The notes: a model not told the origin generated them from the letters alone. 64,000 bases of DNA from Piliocolobus tephrosceles (GCF_002776525.5 NC_045436.1:158597141-158661140); one strand, 5' to 3'. Shown: positions 9,767 to 21,959, numbered from the stretch's first letter. Program-made: numbers and translations.

Positions 9767-12240
9767 TGTTTTGTTTTTTTGTTTTTAATGTGCAAATCCA
9801 AGCACAAAGTTACAAGGCACATGAAGAAATAGGAAAGCATGGCCCAATCAAAGAATCAAAATAAATGAAACCTAAATAAATGAAAGTCTATAAGATACTT
9901 GACAAAGAATCAAAAAATAACAGCCATAAACATGCTTAGTGAGCTTAGAAAAAAATGATACATAATCAAAATTAGAATATCAGCCAAAAAAAGGGAAATA
10001 CAGAAAAAAGTCAGATAGAAATTCTGGTGCTGAAAAATACAATAATTGAACCAAAACATTTACTAGAGTGGTCCAACAGCAGACTTGATCAAGCAGAAGA
10101 AAAAAAAATCAGTGAACTTGAAGAACTGTCATTTGAAATTATTCAGTAAGAAAAAAGACAAAAGAATAAAAAGCACGAAGAAAGCCTAGGAGACTTACAG
10201 ATAACCAAGAAGAAATTGATAAATTCCTAAAGACATACAAGTATCAGGAGTGAATCATTAAAAAATAGAAAATCTGAATGTATAGTGATGAATAAGAAGA
10301 TTGAATCCATATTCAAAAACTTCCCAGAAAAGAAAAGCTCAAGACTAGAGGCCTTTACTGGTCAATTCTACCAAACTTTTAAAGAAGAAGTAATGTCAAT
10401 CTTTCTCAAACTCTTCCAAAAAATTGAAAAGGAGGGAATACTTCCAAACTCATTTTATAAAGGCAACATTATCCTAATATCAAAGCCAGACAAAGACACT
10501 ATAAAAAAAGAAAGCTGTAAGCCAATAACTCTAATAAACATAACTTTTTAAATCTTCAACAAAACACTACCAAACTTAATTGAACAACAAATTGAAACTA
10601 TTATATATCACATTCGAGCAGGATTTATCCCTGAGATGCAAGCATGGCTCAATGTATGAATCTATCTATATGATATGTCACATTAACAGAAGAATAAAAA
10701 TCATATGATCATCTCAATAGATACCAAAAAAGTATTTGACAAAATTCAACCCCACTTTATAATAAAAAACACTCAACAAACAAGGAGTAGAAGAAAATTA
10801 CCTCAACATGATCAAGATCATATATGAAAAAAAAAAAAAACATGGAGCTAGCACCAAACTCAAAGATGAAGACCTGAAAGCTTTTCCTCTAAGATCAGGA
10901 ACAAGCCAAGGATGTCCAATCTCACCACTTTTACTCACCATGGAACTGGAAGTCCTACCTAGAGAAATTAGTCAAAACAAATAAATTAAATTTATCCAAA
11001 TCAAGAAAAGAATAAGTAAAATTATATCTGTTTGCAGATGATATGATCCTGTACATAGAAAATCCTAAGGTTCTTTTAGTTTCTAAAAAATCCTGTTGAA
11101 TAAATAAATTCAACGAGGTGGCAGGTTTCAAAATTAACACAAAAAATTGGTTATGTTTCTATACCCTAATAACAAACAATCCAAAACAAGAAGCTAAAGA
11201 AAAAATCCCATTTATAACAACATCAAAAAGATAGTTTGAAATAAATTTAAGTTGGCCAGACATTTTTACACTGAATGCTACAAAACACTGGTGAATGAAA
11301 TTAAAGAAGACACAGATAAATGAAAAGACATCTCATGTTCATGAATTGAAAGATTCAATACTGTTAAAATATGCACATTACCCAAAGTGATCTATAGATT
11401 CAATGCAATTCCTATCAAAATCCCAGACTTTTTCACATAAATAGAAATAATAACCCTAAAATCTATAGGGAACCACAAAGGACCCCCCCCCCCCAAAGCC
11501 AAAAGAACTGTGAGAAAGAGCAAAGCTGGAAGTCTCATACTTCCATATTAATCAAAGCCATATTAATCAAAACAGTATGGTACTGGCATAGAGATGAACC
11601 TGTAGATTAATGGAACAGGAGAGACACCCTAGAAATAAACCTATGCACATTTAGTCAACTTATCTTCAACAAGGATGCCAAGAATACATAATGGGGAAAG
11701 GATAATCTCTCCAACAGATGGTGTTGGGAAAACTGCACATTTAGTTATAAAAGAATAAAATTGAACCCTTATTTTACACCACAAACAAAAGTCAATTCAA
11801 AATTCACTACAAAATCAAATGTAAAATCTGAAACTATACAACGACTACCAGAAAACGTAAGAGAAAAGCACTATAACTTCTTTTTTCCATATTTCTTGAA
11901 TATGACATCAAAAGCACAGAACACAAAAGCAAAAATAGACAAAAGGGACTACTTTGAAAACCTTAAAACCTTCTGCACAGCAAATAAAACAATCAACAGG
12001 ATTAAAAGGCAACCTATGAATTGGAAAAAATATTTCCAAATCATATATCTGACGGGTTAATTTCTAAAATATATAAGAAATTCCTATAACCAATTGCAAA
12101 ATAAATAACTCAATTTAACAATGGACAAAGAGCTTAAATAGACATTTCTTTTAAGAAGCCATACAAATGGCCAATAGGTATATGAAAAGATGCTCAACAT
12201 CACTAACCATCAGGGAAATTCAAATCAAAACCAAAATGAG

Positions 12241-12530
12241 GCCGGGCACTGTGGCTCACACCTGTAATCTCAACATTTTGGGAGGCAGAGGCGGGTGGAT
12301 CATTTCAGGTCAAGAATTTGAAACCAGCCTGGTCAACATGATGAAACCCCATCTCTACTAAAATTTAGCCAGGTATGGTAGTGGGCACCTGTAATCCCAC
12401 CTATTCAGGAGACTGAGGCAGGAGACTCCTTGAACCCGGGAGGCAGAGATTACAGTGATCCAAGATCGCACAACTGTACTCCAGCCTGTACAACAGAGTG
12501 AAACTCTGTCTCAAAAAATAAAAAACGACA
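12241..12530 (+). mobile_element. Alu, sense, inserted in the L1M
   Basis: A nearly full-length Alu with several substitutions. It interrupts L1M text that resumes at 12541 ('ATATCACCATATCC'). The flanks repeat as CCAAAATGAG (12231-12240) and ACACAATGAG (12531-12540), an imperfect TSD. Confidence 0.93.
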
Positions 12531-13200
12531 ACACAATGAGATATCACCATATCCTTCACATCTGTTAGGATGGTCATTATTTAAAAAAAAAAAAAACAAA
12601 TTATCAAGTATTGGTAAGGTGATGAGGACACAGAGAGATTGGAACCCTCACATATCATTGGGGAGCAAGATATAGGCACTCTATGGAAAACAGTACAGAA
12701 TTCTTTGAAAAATCCTAAAATAAAAATACCATATGATCCATCTGTCTCATTTCTAGGTATGTATCCAAAATAATTTAAAGCAGGATCTCAAAGAGATATT
12801 TGAACTCCCACGTTCATTGTGGCATTATTCACAACAATCAAGATGGGAAACAACCTAAATGTCTATCAACAAATGAATGGATAAAGAAATATGTGATATG
12901 TATACACAATGGAATATTATTTAGTCTTTTAAAAGAAAATCCCATGATTTGCATGATTTGTTTCAGCATGGATGAACTTTAAGAACATTATGCTAAGTGA
13001 AATAAACCAGTCACAGAAGGTCAAATACTTCATTTTTCCACTTACATGAAGTATCTAAAGTAGTCAAACTCACAGAAGCAGAAAGTAGAACGGTGGCTGC
13101 CCTGCTGTGGATGGGGAAAGTGAGGTATTATTTACTAATACAGTTTTAGTCATGCAAGACAAAAAGTTGTGGAGATCTGCTGTACAACAATGCATATATA

Positions 13201-13511
13201 GGCCTGGCGCAGTGGCTCATGTCTGTAATCCCAGCACCTTGGGAGGCTGAGGCGGGGGGATCATTTGAGGTCAGGAGTTTGAGACTAGCCTGGCCAACAT
13301 GGTGAAATTCCGTCTCTACTAAAAATACAAAAATTAGCCGGGCATGGCTTTTTTAGGGGTGCCTGTAATCCCAGCTACTCGAGAGGCTGAGGCAAGAGAA
13401 TCACCTGAACCAGGGAGGCGTAGGTTGCAGTGAATAGAGATCGTGGCATTGCACTCTAGCCTGGGCCACAGAGCGAAACTCCATCAAAAAAAAAAAAAAA
13501 AAAAAAAAAAA
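13201..13511 (+). mobile_element. Alu, sense, inserted in the L1M 3' UTR
   Basis: Full-length Alu with a ~27-base A-tail (13485-13511). Imperfect 9-base TSD: GCATATATA (13192-13200) and GCACATATA (13512-13520). A short non-consensus 'CTTTTTTAGGGG' stretch lies near 13348, where Alu has a simple 'GGTGG'. Confidence 0.93.
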
Positions 13512-13727
13512 GCACATATAGTAAATACTGTAATATTGTACTATCCATTTAACAAATTTGTTAAGAGGGTAGATCTCATCTTATGTGTTTTTTACAATAA
13601 AAAAAGAAATTATGCCAGCAACAGTCACATACCTATGCATCAAAATGTACAGTCAACAAATTACAATTGGATAAATTATTCTGGATAAGGCCTGCACCTA
13701 CACCTACAATCTAGAATGACTACCCCT

Positions 13728-13850
13728 TTGTCTCAGTTTTATTACTGACCAGCTGTGTAACCATGGGCAACTTTCTTGCCTACTCTGGGCTTCAGTTTCC
13801 TCAGCAAAATGACTAAAATAAATTAACTATAAAGTTGATCCTAACAAAGT
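13728..13850 (+). mobile_element. MIR SINE, sense, partial
   Basis: Matches the MIR core: 'ACCAGCTGTGTAACCATGGG', 'CTTCAGTTTCCTCAGCAAAA'. MIR is an ancient tRNA-derived SINE. Confidence 0.8.
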
Positions 13851-14689
13851 TTTATGACCCTGAGTTTCTGGTTTACTCAACATAACCTTCATGATAAGAA
13901 GCAAAGTTATCAACCAACTGTCCTTAGACAGATCTGATTTTACAATTTCATGTAGCTCATTGAGGCAATTTCTTCCCTAGTCTGTTCCTCTGTGCTGAAC
14001 TTCTTTAAGTTTGACACTCTAGATATCCGTGTGCCTCAAGCAAAACAGTTGACAGAAAGCCATGAACCCATCATGCCCTGAGTCATAGGAAGTAATTACT
14101 AATAATCCTAATTCTGGTTCATAGTTTGCTTGTCAGTAATTACAGCTGCAGCTGAATACTTTTAGCATTAACATCAGCCCAGAGTTGCAGCTCCCTCCTC
14201 ATCTCAGGGAAATGGAACTGTGAATACCTTTCAAAGCAAGGTTTGCTGCTTTTTTGCCTGGAACACTTTTTAATTGGGTATCATTTGGAAATTTCTAAAT
14301 CCCATTTTAGAGCTTCTGGTCACTGCGTTACTTATTGAAGCCCTAAAAGCTAGTTATGAGGCATGCCTGAACGGTGCGAATGTCAAAGCAAAAATTACAA
14401 TCATCTCTGCTTTCTTCCGAGAATGAAAAGAGCCATCATCTTGATCTTTTTTTTTAATATACTAAAAGAAATCTAAGATAGCAAAGCTGTATGAGAAAGT
14501 ACTTATGAATTTGGGATTGAAATTGCACTTCTAATTTAAGAGTTTTCCATCAAGTAAGGAGGGTTTAAAAATTGTTGGGTTGTTCAGAAGCCCACAGACT
14601 ATGTAAATGTACAATTTGGGTGTATCCACCCAAGTGCCTGACTAGAAACTTTAGTCATCTTTACCTTCGCCCTCTCTTCCCCACCCACA
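13851..14689. other. Repeat-poor sequence
   Basis: No recognised element. 14095-14165 has spaced TAATTA-like homeodomain motifs and a CAGCTGCAGCTG E-box pair, which is suggestive of a regulatory element but no more than that. Confidence 0.35.
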
Positions 14690-15515
14690 TCTAGTGAGTC
14701 AACAAACTCAAGCCATCCTACTTTTCTAATGATTTTGGAATTTACTCCCACACCTCCACCCCCATTACTGCTGAAGAGGCAATTAAAGATCTCATTACTT
14801 CTTCAGTGGGTGAGTGGTTGGCTTGATCCCAGTCCCTCTCCACCCCAGGACTCTCCTACACGGACACAAGAGATGGCTTTACTAAAGGACAAATTGGAGG
14901 CTGATTTTCTGCTTATAAATACATGATGGCTCCCTGGGGCATACATGAGTCAAAGCCTTAGTTTGGTACTTCCTACTTCTTTAGTTTCTTCTCTTAGACT
15001 TCCACTTCATAACTTCCAGCTGTCTAAAGCCCACCCACAAGACTTATTGTCATCCCTTGAATTCTAAAATGCTCCATGCACTTGCAAATATTTGTGTTAG
15101 CTCTTTTCTTTGCCAAGAATTCCCCACTTTATATACTGAAATTTTACTTATATTTGAATATGAAGCTCAACCATCAATTTCTATGAAACTTCTCACAACT
15201 TTTAGAACAGCTCAATTATCTTTCCTACATGCTTCCCTAGAACATTTATTTATTCACCCATTCATTCTTTTTCATTCACTAAATCTTCAAGAAGCAACTA
15301 AATTCAGGAGATATGGACTCCTGCCCTTGGGAAGCCTACCTTCTTATAGACTATTTCTACCACACAGATGCTAGCTCATAGTCTTTTTTACCCATATTTT
15401 AATCAGTGTCCTGTGTCCTTTATTGGACCACAAACTCCTTGAAGGAAAGAGATTGTTTTATTCAGTGCCCAGAACAATGAGTGATTTTCAACTAATATCT
15501 ATTGAATTTTACTTA
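14690..15515 (+). mobile_element. Probable L2 LINE 3' region, sense, rearranged
   Basis: 15370-15515 follows the L2 3' end ('CACAAACTCCTTGAAGGAAA', 'TTCAGTGCCCAGAACAATGA'). 15060-15240 fits the preceding L2 segment. About 15245-15370 looks like a reversed L2 tail, so the copy may be rearranged or made of two pieces. The left end is uncertain. Confidence 0.55.
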
Positions 15516-15961
15516 AAGTGGCTTATCTTTTGAGTATGTATGTACAAGTATGTATTTGTATTCACACCAACAGACTTTCAATACCTTGTACTTTGGTAGC
15601 TGTGCACTGTCCTAGAGATCATCTATTTATCACTATCTAGCTTAAAACAAAACAGATGCTGGTGCAAACGTCTCATCAGCATTCGTGGAGGTAATGAATA
15701 AGAAGCTCTTGTCACAGTGACTGGCATCTGAAATTGCTAAATAAACACAAATCCCTCTTCAGCTTAATTTGAGTAGCCCTGCGTTTCTTAAGATTTAAAA
15801 TAAGCTGGTCTTTGTTTAAATTTGATGAACTTTTCAAGTAAGAACGTCCAACAAAGCAAGAGTTTTCATCCAACCCATTTCCTCAAAGGGTTTACCATTC
15901 AATCAGTAATAGTAGAGGCATTTGCAAAGAAGAGTAGAAAAAGGTGAATATTTGAATTTCT
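15516..15961. other. Unassigned sequence
   Basis: No recognised element. Confidence 0.4.
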
Positions 15962-16200
15962 GTAAGAGATCTCGGTTTCAGGACCAGCTCTGACATGAAT
16001 AACTTCTGGAAAATCACCTCATTTCTCTGTTACTTAGTTTTCTTATCTGTCAGGGATGGGGACATTAATAACACTTTTATCTCCCTTGAAGAGTTTTATG
16101 GATAAAAATATAATAACTGTAAAATTAGCCTGAAAAATAAAGGTAAAAGCTTATCAAATGTGAGGTAGTATTTGTAATAGTAAAAACTTATGAAATGCTC
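15962..16200 (+). mobile_element. MIR SINE, sense
   Basis: Follows MIR order: 'GGACCAGCTCTGACATGAAT', 'AAAATCACCTCATTTCTCTG', 'TTCTTATCTGTCAGGGATGG'. The right end decays gradually. Confidence 0.75.
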
Positions 16201-17235
16201 TCATGATTGAAACATCTCTGAGGGATGTCTCCAAGCACATATGAGGCTTTTTGGTAAATTGATACACATATGGTCAGGGATTTAGTGGCAAGAGATAATA
16301 ACTCCTCCGCAGGTCCTCTTGGGACAGATAAGAAACAAGTATAGCCAACCCTCAGTGACCTGTGATAACAAGGCTGGGGATGATATGGATAAACGGATTT
16401 TGCAGATTATCCAAAAATATAACTTTGCCCAATTACGACCTCTAAACTTTTGCAGAAATTCCTTTAAAAAAGCCAAATTACTTTCACCTGGACTCATAAC
16501 CTACATGCGTTTCACCACCAGTTCCTACCCCTTCCCATGCCTAGATACAGCTGCAAAAAACAAAACAAAACAAAACAAGAACCAGTAAATCTGCTGGGGC
16601 AGCTGCCACACCTAATGCTGAGCTACCCGTGAGAACTCAGTACATTTTATTTTCAGAGACCTATGAGGTGCCGGCCCTGTCTACATTTTCCTGTGGCAAG
16701 GAAAAAGCCATCTAGCGCCTGCCAACCCAGAAAATTCTGTAAGCGACCTCAAACCATGGTAATTTCCCCCAAGCTGCCTGAAGGAGCTTGTCCTTCAACT
16801 GATCCCTTGGCAGCAATGAAATCAAGTCTTGGATAATTCCTAGTCCAGAACTTTTCTGCAGATTTCCAAAGCTGGGGCAGGAAATGGCTTAGAATTGAAC
16901 AAATCTGTTATTTGAATTATTCAACAATTTTTTCCCTGACAACCCCATGAGGGAGTTGCTTTCCTGTCATTTCTCATTATGATAGCTTTTCTTTCCCTTC
17001 TTTTTGCTGCTTTTCCTGAAATATTGGCAAGATAATTCAAAAACACTGTGAAAAGCACCTTGGGAACGACCATCTGCGAAACAGCAGCTCCATAGGTTAC
17101 ATGCAGCTTAATCTTACCTAGGAACTCAAGAAAAAAATGTAGGCAGGTTAAAAAGCAGGAAATCATTGATATCCTCTCAATGGGAATTAGAGCAACATTG
17201 AGAAAAACGAACTAGTGATGACACCTACTTCAAGT
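16201..17235. other. Unassigned sequence
   Basis: A (CAAAA)n patch lies at 16555-16577. No recognisable repeat family, exon or RNA gene otherwise. Confidence 0.4.
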
Positions 17236-17330
17236 GGCTTGCATTCTCATTCACTCATTGATTCAATGAAGGTTTGTTGAGCGTTTGCTCACTGCCAGAC
17301 ACTCCAAAGAGGACATTTGGGTTCTGTCTG
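17236..17330 (-). mobile_element. L2 3' terminus, antisense fragment
   Basis: Reversed L2 end: 'CTCATTCACTCATTGATTCA', 'GGTTTGTTGAGCGTTTGCTC', 'CTGCCAGACACTCC'. Confidence 0.55.
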
Positions 17331-17498
17331 CCCATTTTCTAGAATACTATCAGTAACTGCAGCATGCAATTCTCCTCCAAATCTGCCCATTTTCCATTTA
17401 TGCCAGTGAAATAAGTAAATAGAGAGAGCACAAGGTAGGATGGCAGCCATCCCAGTTTGTACAGAACTAAGGGAGTCCTGTGGACATAGGACTTTCTG

Positions 17499-17820
17499 TT
17501 TTTTTTTGTTTTTTGTTTTTTTGGTTTTTCTTTTTTTTTTTTTCTTTTGCCCAGACCAGAATACAGTGGCATGATCATGACTCACTGTAGCCTCAACCTT
17601 TTGATCTTCTAGGCTCAAGTGATCCTCCTGCCTCAGCCTCCTAAGTAGCTAGGACCATAGGTGTGCACTACCACATCCAGCTAATGTTTTAATTTTTTTT
17701 GTGTGAAGACAGTGTCTTACTGTGTTGTCCAGGCTGGTCTTGAACTCCAGGACTAAGGGATCCTCCCGTCTCAGTCTCCCAAGTGCTGGGATTACAAGCA
17801 TGTGCCACCATGCCCTGCCT
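17499..17820 (-). mobile_element. AluJ, antisense
   Basis: Begins with a long degraded T-rich tail (17499-17548). The body has AluJ-type stretches ('GGCTCAAGTGATCCTCCTGC', 'TGTGTTGTCCAGGCTGGTCT') and many substitutions, which fits an early Alu. Confidence 0.88.
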
Positions 17821-17904
17821 TAGTTTTCAAACTCAGAAAGTCCTGCGAAAATAGGTATAAGTTGGATTTGACCTTTGACAATTTTTGGGGCAACTTTTGA
17901 TGAT

Positions 17905-18000
17905 TTTTTTAAATCCTTGGGCCTCAGTTTCCACATCTGTAGAATAAAGGCACAAGAATAGATTATCTCTAAGAATTACCTTCAGCTTCAGTATTCTAAG
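17905..18000 (+). mobile_element. MIR SINE fragment, sense
   Basis: 'TTGGGCCTCAGTTTCCACAT' followed by 'GATTATCTCTAAGAATTACC', matching a MIR variant. The tandem duplication begins where the match ends. Confidence 0.65.
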
Positions 18001-18060
18001 AGTGAATTTAACATGTTTTTAGGATTAGAAAGTGAATTTAACATGTTTTTAGGATTAGAA
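18001..18060. repeat. Perfect 30-base tandem duplication
   Basis: 18001-18030 and 18031-18060 are identical, starting AGTGAATTTAAC and ending GGATTAGAA. With no mismatch in 30 bases, the event is recent or homogenised. Confidence 0.98.
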
Positions 18061-18188
18061 AGCCTGGAGAGGCTATAAAGATATCAGGAGCTCCTTAGAA
18101 ATATCTATCCACAAATAAAAATAACACTGTGTTAAAATCCGGCTAGATTCCCAAGATTACAATGATCTAATCTAAACTTAAGCCACTC
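18061..18188. other. Unassigned spacer
   Basis: Short sequence between two independent tandem duplications; no recognised element. Confidence 0.4.
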
Positions 18189-18232
18189 CTTTTAATTAAA
18201 CATCTGCGTTCTTTTAATTAAACATCTGCGTT
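18189..18232. repeat. Perfect 22-base tandem duplication
   Basis: 18189-18210 and 18211-18232 are identical (CTTTTAATTAAACATCTGCG plus TT). The unit contains TTAATTAA. Confidence 0.98.
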
Positions 18233-18529
18233 CTTTGCCTCCATGCCTGGATAAACTTAGCTCAGCACAGAAAAAGTTCTATTCAGAAACTGTGACAGAG
18301 AATCCCAGAGTCTGTTCCGTAATAAATAGCTTAAAATTATATTCAGCTGGGTTCCTTAAGCAATTAAGCAGGGTGATCATCTCATAGTATTTCAGGTGAA
18401 ATAGACTTTTGTTGCCATTAGGTGCTTTTGTATTATGGGTAAGACTGTAGAGGGAATTAAGGAGCACAGACCACGTGAATAATCACATCTTTGAAAGAAT
18501 CACAAGAAATCAGAGGATGGGAAGATGGA

Positions 18530-18660
18530 GAGAGGAATGAAGCCTGATTCAAATTCTAACGCTAACTTAGACAAAGACTTGACTTTACCTGGACTTTAAA
18601 AGCCTCATCTGTAAAATGAGAAAAAAAACACATTTCCCAGGGTTGTGTGAGGGTAAATTT
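18530..18660 (+). mobile_element. MIR SINE, sense, partial
   Basis: 'CCTGATTCAAATTCTAACGC', 'CCTCATCTGTAAAATGAGAA', then 'CCCAGGGTTGTGTGAGGGT'. Confidence 0.7.
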
Positions 18661-18770
18661 GTTCTCTTTCTTTAAAAGTGTGTATGTGTTTCTTATCTTC
18701 ATCAATTCTTATATTTTACATATATACATACACACACACATGGATTTATGTATAAATACATTTTTATTTT

Positions 18771-19071
18771 CTTTTCTTTTATGTTTTTTAGATGGAGTCT
18801 TGCTCTGTTGCCCAGGCTGGAGTGCAATGGCACGATCTTGGCTCACTGCAAGCTCCGCCTCCTGGGTTCACGCCATTCTCCTACCTCAGCCTCCTGAATA
18901 GCTGGGACTACGGGCGCCTCCCACCACAACCGGCTAATTTTTTGTATTTTTAATAAAGACAGGGTTTCACCATGTTAGCCAGGATGGTCTCGATCTCCTG
19001 ACCTCGTGATCTGCTCTTCTTGGCCTCCCAAAGTGCTGGGATTACAGGCGTGAGCCACCGTGCCCATCCCT
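18771..19071 (-). mobile_element. AluY-like, antisense
   Basis: Nearly full length, with 'GCAAGCTCCGCCTCCTGGGT' and 'TTAGCCAGGATGGTCTCGAT'. The flanks share an imperfect T/A-rich ~16-base TSD (18754-18770 and 19072-19088). Confidence 0.92.
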
Positions 19072-19494
19072 AAATAAATTTTATTTTATAAATTCATTGT
19101 TATATTTTATACATGTATTTTATATATATAGTATGTATGTATAAACTATATATAATATATATACATACTTTATTATATATAGTGTGTATATATGTATAAA
19201 AACTATATATGTACTACTATTCATACAAAATATAAGGAAGGATTTATAAAATAAAATTTATTTATATATAAACCTATATATAATTTGTATAACTATATAT
19301 AATATATGCTATATATTATAATTTATACTAATATATAACTTGAAGGATTTACAAAATAAAATTCATTTATATATAAACCTATAATTTGTATTTTATATAA
19401 TGTATGTTATACATTATATATAATTTATATATCTTATATTTGTTATATATAATATATAAATTAATTATGTATTTTTATATATAATTTATATATG
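19072..19494. repeat. AT-rich minisatellite with ~105-base internal repeat
   Basis: TATA-rich low-complexity DNA. Within it, text starting 'GAAGGATTTATAAAATAAAA' at 19237 recurs at 19342 ('GAAGGATTTACAAAATAAAA') and extends through 'ATATATAAACCTATA', giving a period of 105 bases. Confidence 0.9.
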
Positions 19495-19912
19495 CAGTCA
19501 ACCCTTGAACAACCCAGGGGTTAGGCGTACCAACCTCACACAGTCAAGAATCCACATATAAGTTTTAAGTCCCCCAAAATGTAACTACTAATAGCCAGTT
19601 GTTGACCTGAAGCCTCACTGATAAGATAAAGCTGATTAACATATATTTTGTATGTTATATGTATTATATACTGTATTCTTTTATAATAGAGAAAATACTA
19701 TTAAAATTATAAGGTAGAGAAAATATTTTTACTGTTCATTAGGTGGAAGTGGATCATCATAAGTGGAGCATGGCCTTTAGGCTCATTATTTTCATGTCGA
19801 GTAGGTACAGAGGAGGAGGAGGACGAGGAGGGGTTGGTCTTGCTCTCTCAGGTGTGGCAGAGGAGAAGAAAACTCATGTATAAGTATACCCATGCAGTTA
19901 AAGGGTCAACTG
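19495..19912 (-). mobile_element. Tigger2a-type DNA transposon (mariner/Tc1), complete
   Basis: The terminal inverted repeats are visible: CAGTCAACCCTTGAACAAC at the left and GGGTCAACTG at the right. The left flank is TG and the right is TA, fitting a TA target duplication with one mutation. The interior, read in reverse, carries the remnant of the transposase 3' end ('GATGATCCACTTCCACCTAA'). Non-autonomous and too short to code for transposase. Confidence 0.92.
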
Positions 19913-20592
19913 TACAAAATATTTCTAAAAACATTAATATAGAATACTTAATGTCCGACTGCAACAGTCCTTGATATGAACAGCACTTCTAAATGCCAAA
20001 AACACCATGCAAATCTAGAGGAATATGTTGTGAAAGATTAAGTATCAGAACCACTATCTGTAGCTCCTTCGAGTTCCGTCAGATCTGCTTTTTGGCTAAC
20101 CCAAGAGTCTCCCAGATTGAAACAGGAAGTAAGGTGTCATTGAGCTCCCCTCCATGTCTCTGAGAAGCATTTTCCCTTAAATTGTTGGAGACAAACAGCA
20201 GTCAAAGAATATTTTGTGATCTATAGAATCTCATGCTAACAAAGGCCTCCAGATGCCCTACTCTGATGATGCTTTCTCCAACTCGGAAAAATGCTCACCC
20301 AGACCCCGCTTGAGCAGAGTCGGGAACAGAGAACTAATGAGCTCCTAGGGTTTTTATTCTGCCTTTTTGCCTTTATTTAATGCATCTTCCCAGATTCAGG
20401 TCATCATTGATCCATCTGATTGCATGCTTTGGGATTCCTGAGGCTAATATGTGCTAAACACCATGCCTACCACACATACAGTAGATACTCAATAAATGGC
20501 ATTGTTCTCCCTTGCACTACTTTCTTCTTCCTACGTAATTGCTGGCTCACATTAGGGCATGGTTAGCATTCTTTAAAAAAAAAAAAGCTTTT
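19913..20592. other. Mostly unassigned; small MIR/L2 tail
   Basis: 20440-20510 resembles the sense 3' end of MIR or L2 ('GTAGATACTCAATAAATGGC'). The rest is unassigned. Confidence 0.4.
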
Positions 20593-20910
20593 CCGGGCCA
20601 GGCATGGTGACTCATGCTTATAATCCCAGCACTTTGGGAGGCTGAGGCGGGCGGATCACCTGAGGTCAGGAGTTTCAGACCAACCTGGCCAACATGGGGA
20701 ACCTCCCCACCCCTCCGCCCCTGCCACTCCCTACTAAAAATACAAAAATTAGCCAGGCGTGATGGCGGGCACCTGTGATCCCAGCTACTAGAGCGGTTGA
20801 GGCAGGACAATCGCTTGAACCTGGGAGGTGGGGTTTGCCGTGAGCCACGATCGCAACACTGCACTCCAGCCTGGGTGACAGACAGAGACTCTGTCTCAAA
20901 AATAAATTTT
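20593..20910 (+). mobile_element. AluS, sense
   Basis: Full length with an 11-base TSD, AAAAAGCTTTT, at 20582-20592 and 20911-20921. The segment at 20696-20728 has an inserted C-rich stretch ('CCCCACCCCTCCGCCCC') where Alu normally reads 'GGTGAAACCCCGTCTC'. Confidence 0.95.
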
Positions 20911-20921
20911 AAAAAGCTTTT

Positions 20922-21959
20922 TCTGATGTCCAGGAAGACCTGCCATGGGCTGACAACTAGGATATTCCTCTGGGAATTAACAGGGAAAATTCAAGAGGAA
21001 GATAGGAGAGCAAAGTAGCGATTTGGCACTGGGATCTGAATTGTATTTGCAAGGAAAAAAGGCTCCCTTGGCTTTAGATTGGCGAGTAGCCCAAGAGCTG
21101 CTGAAATTCCAATTCAATGGTAAAAGCATATTGCTCCCCCAGTCCTTACACCCGTGGCTTGGCAATGCTGTCTCAAGTGTGATTTAACTTCCTTGCCAAT
21201 ACATGGGAACAGGTTGTTAGAAAACAATTATCTCAAGACCTCCCTCAAAACTGTGCTGTTTTTCAACCCCATTAGGGTTGAGATAGCGGTGTACGATTGC
21301 AGGATGATTTATCTCTCAATACTGCTCTGTTCCTACATTACTGGACATTTCCTCCACAGCTGATTCCATCAATCATGCAATCATCTGAGCAGCTCTGCAG
21401 CCCGTGCTCCTCTGACAGAGCCGCACTTGCTATTTATCTTCCATGCCGTCTCTCACTCTTGTCAGTTTTAATTCTGCTCCATTCTCATTCTCTTCTCCTG
21501 TCCCCCGAGGGTTCTGTCTGGAACATATTATTATTCAGTATTTACAGGATGTCACTTGAAAAATGTCACCATTGGAAATGACAAAAATTCAGGGATTTGC
21601 ACAGAATCATCTGTGCCCCAACCACCATTTTGAATTTTTATACCATGATGTAAATTCCGCAACTACCCGTGAATCTCTAAAATTATTGACTTGGTTCAAA
21701 GGAAGTCTTAGGGCAGGAGTGTGGCATTTGAGAAAATCCTTCCAGTTTAATTGCAAAGGTTTCGTTTTGGAGGAGACTTTATTCAACTTTCTATTTTTAG
21801 AAAAAAGTGTGATTTAGAAATGCTTACACCATTATTAATGTTGTCACACAAGTAAGGCCTCAAGATCTATCCCTAAACCTCTAAAATGTATCATTATAAA
21901 CTGTCTATATTGTATTATTAAATGTATTTCTTTTTTAATAATGGAATTAAAATGCTTTC
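20922..21959. other. Repeat-poor sequence
   Basis: No recognised element. Short open frames (21154-21363, 21297-21581, 21563-21817) overlap in different frames and carry no domain. Confidence 0.4.

Larger units (their letters stand above)
9035..13610 (+). mobile_element. Old L1M LINE, sense, internally deleted, with two Alu insertions
   Basis: The left part (9035-10200) resembles an L1M 5' UTR and early ORF1 region ('CAACAGCAGACTTGATCAAG'). It then joins directly to mid-ORF2, so late ORF1 and the endonuclease are missing. A degraded reverse transcriptase follows, with the catalytic FADDM motif at 11031-11045, then the ORF2 tail and 3' UTR ending at about 13610 ('TTACAATAAAAAAAG'). The ORF2 frame is full of stops. 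Without the Alus the copy is about 4.0 kb, against 6 kb or more for a complete element. A C12 run sits at 11483-11494. Confidence 0.88.

Noticed and set aside
18001..18232. CRISPR-like array of short direct repeats
   Set aside because: The copies are immediately tandem with no spacers, and the genome is a primate nuclear genome.
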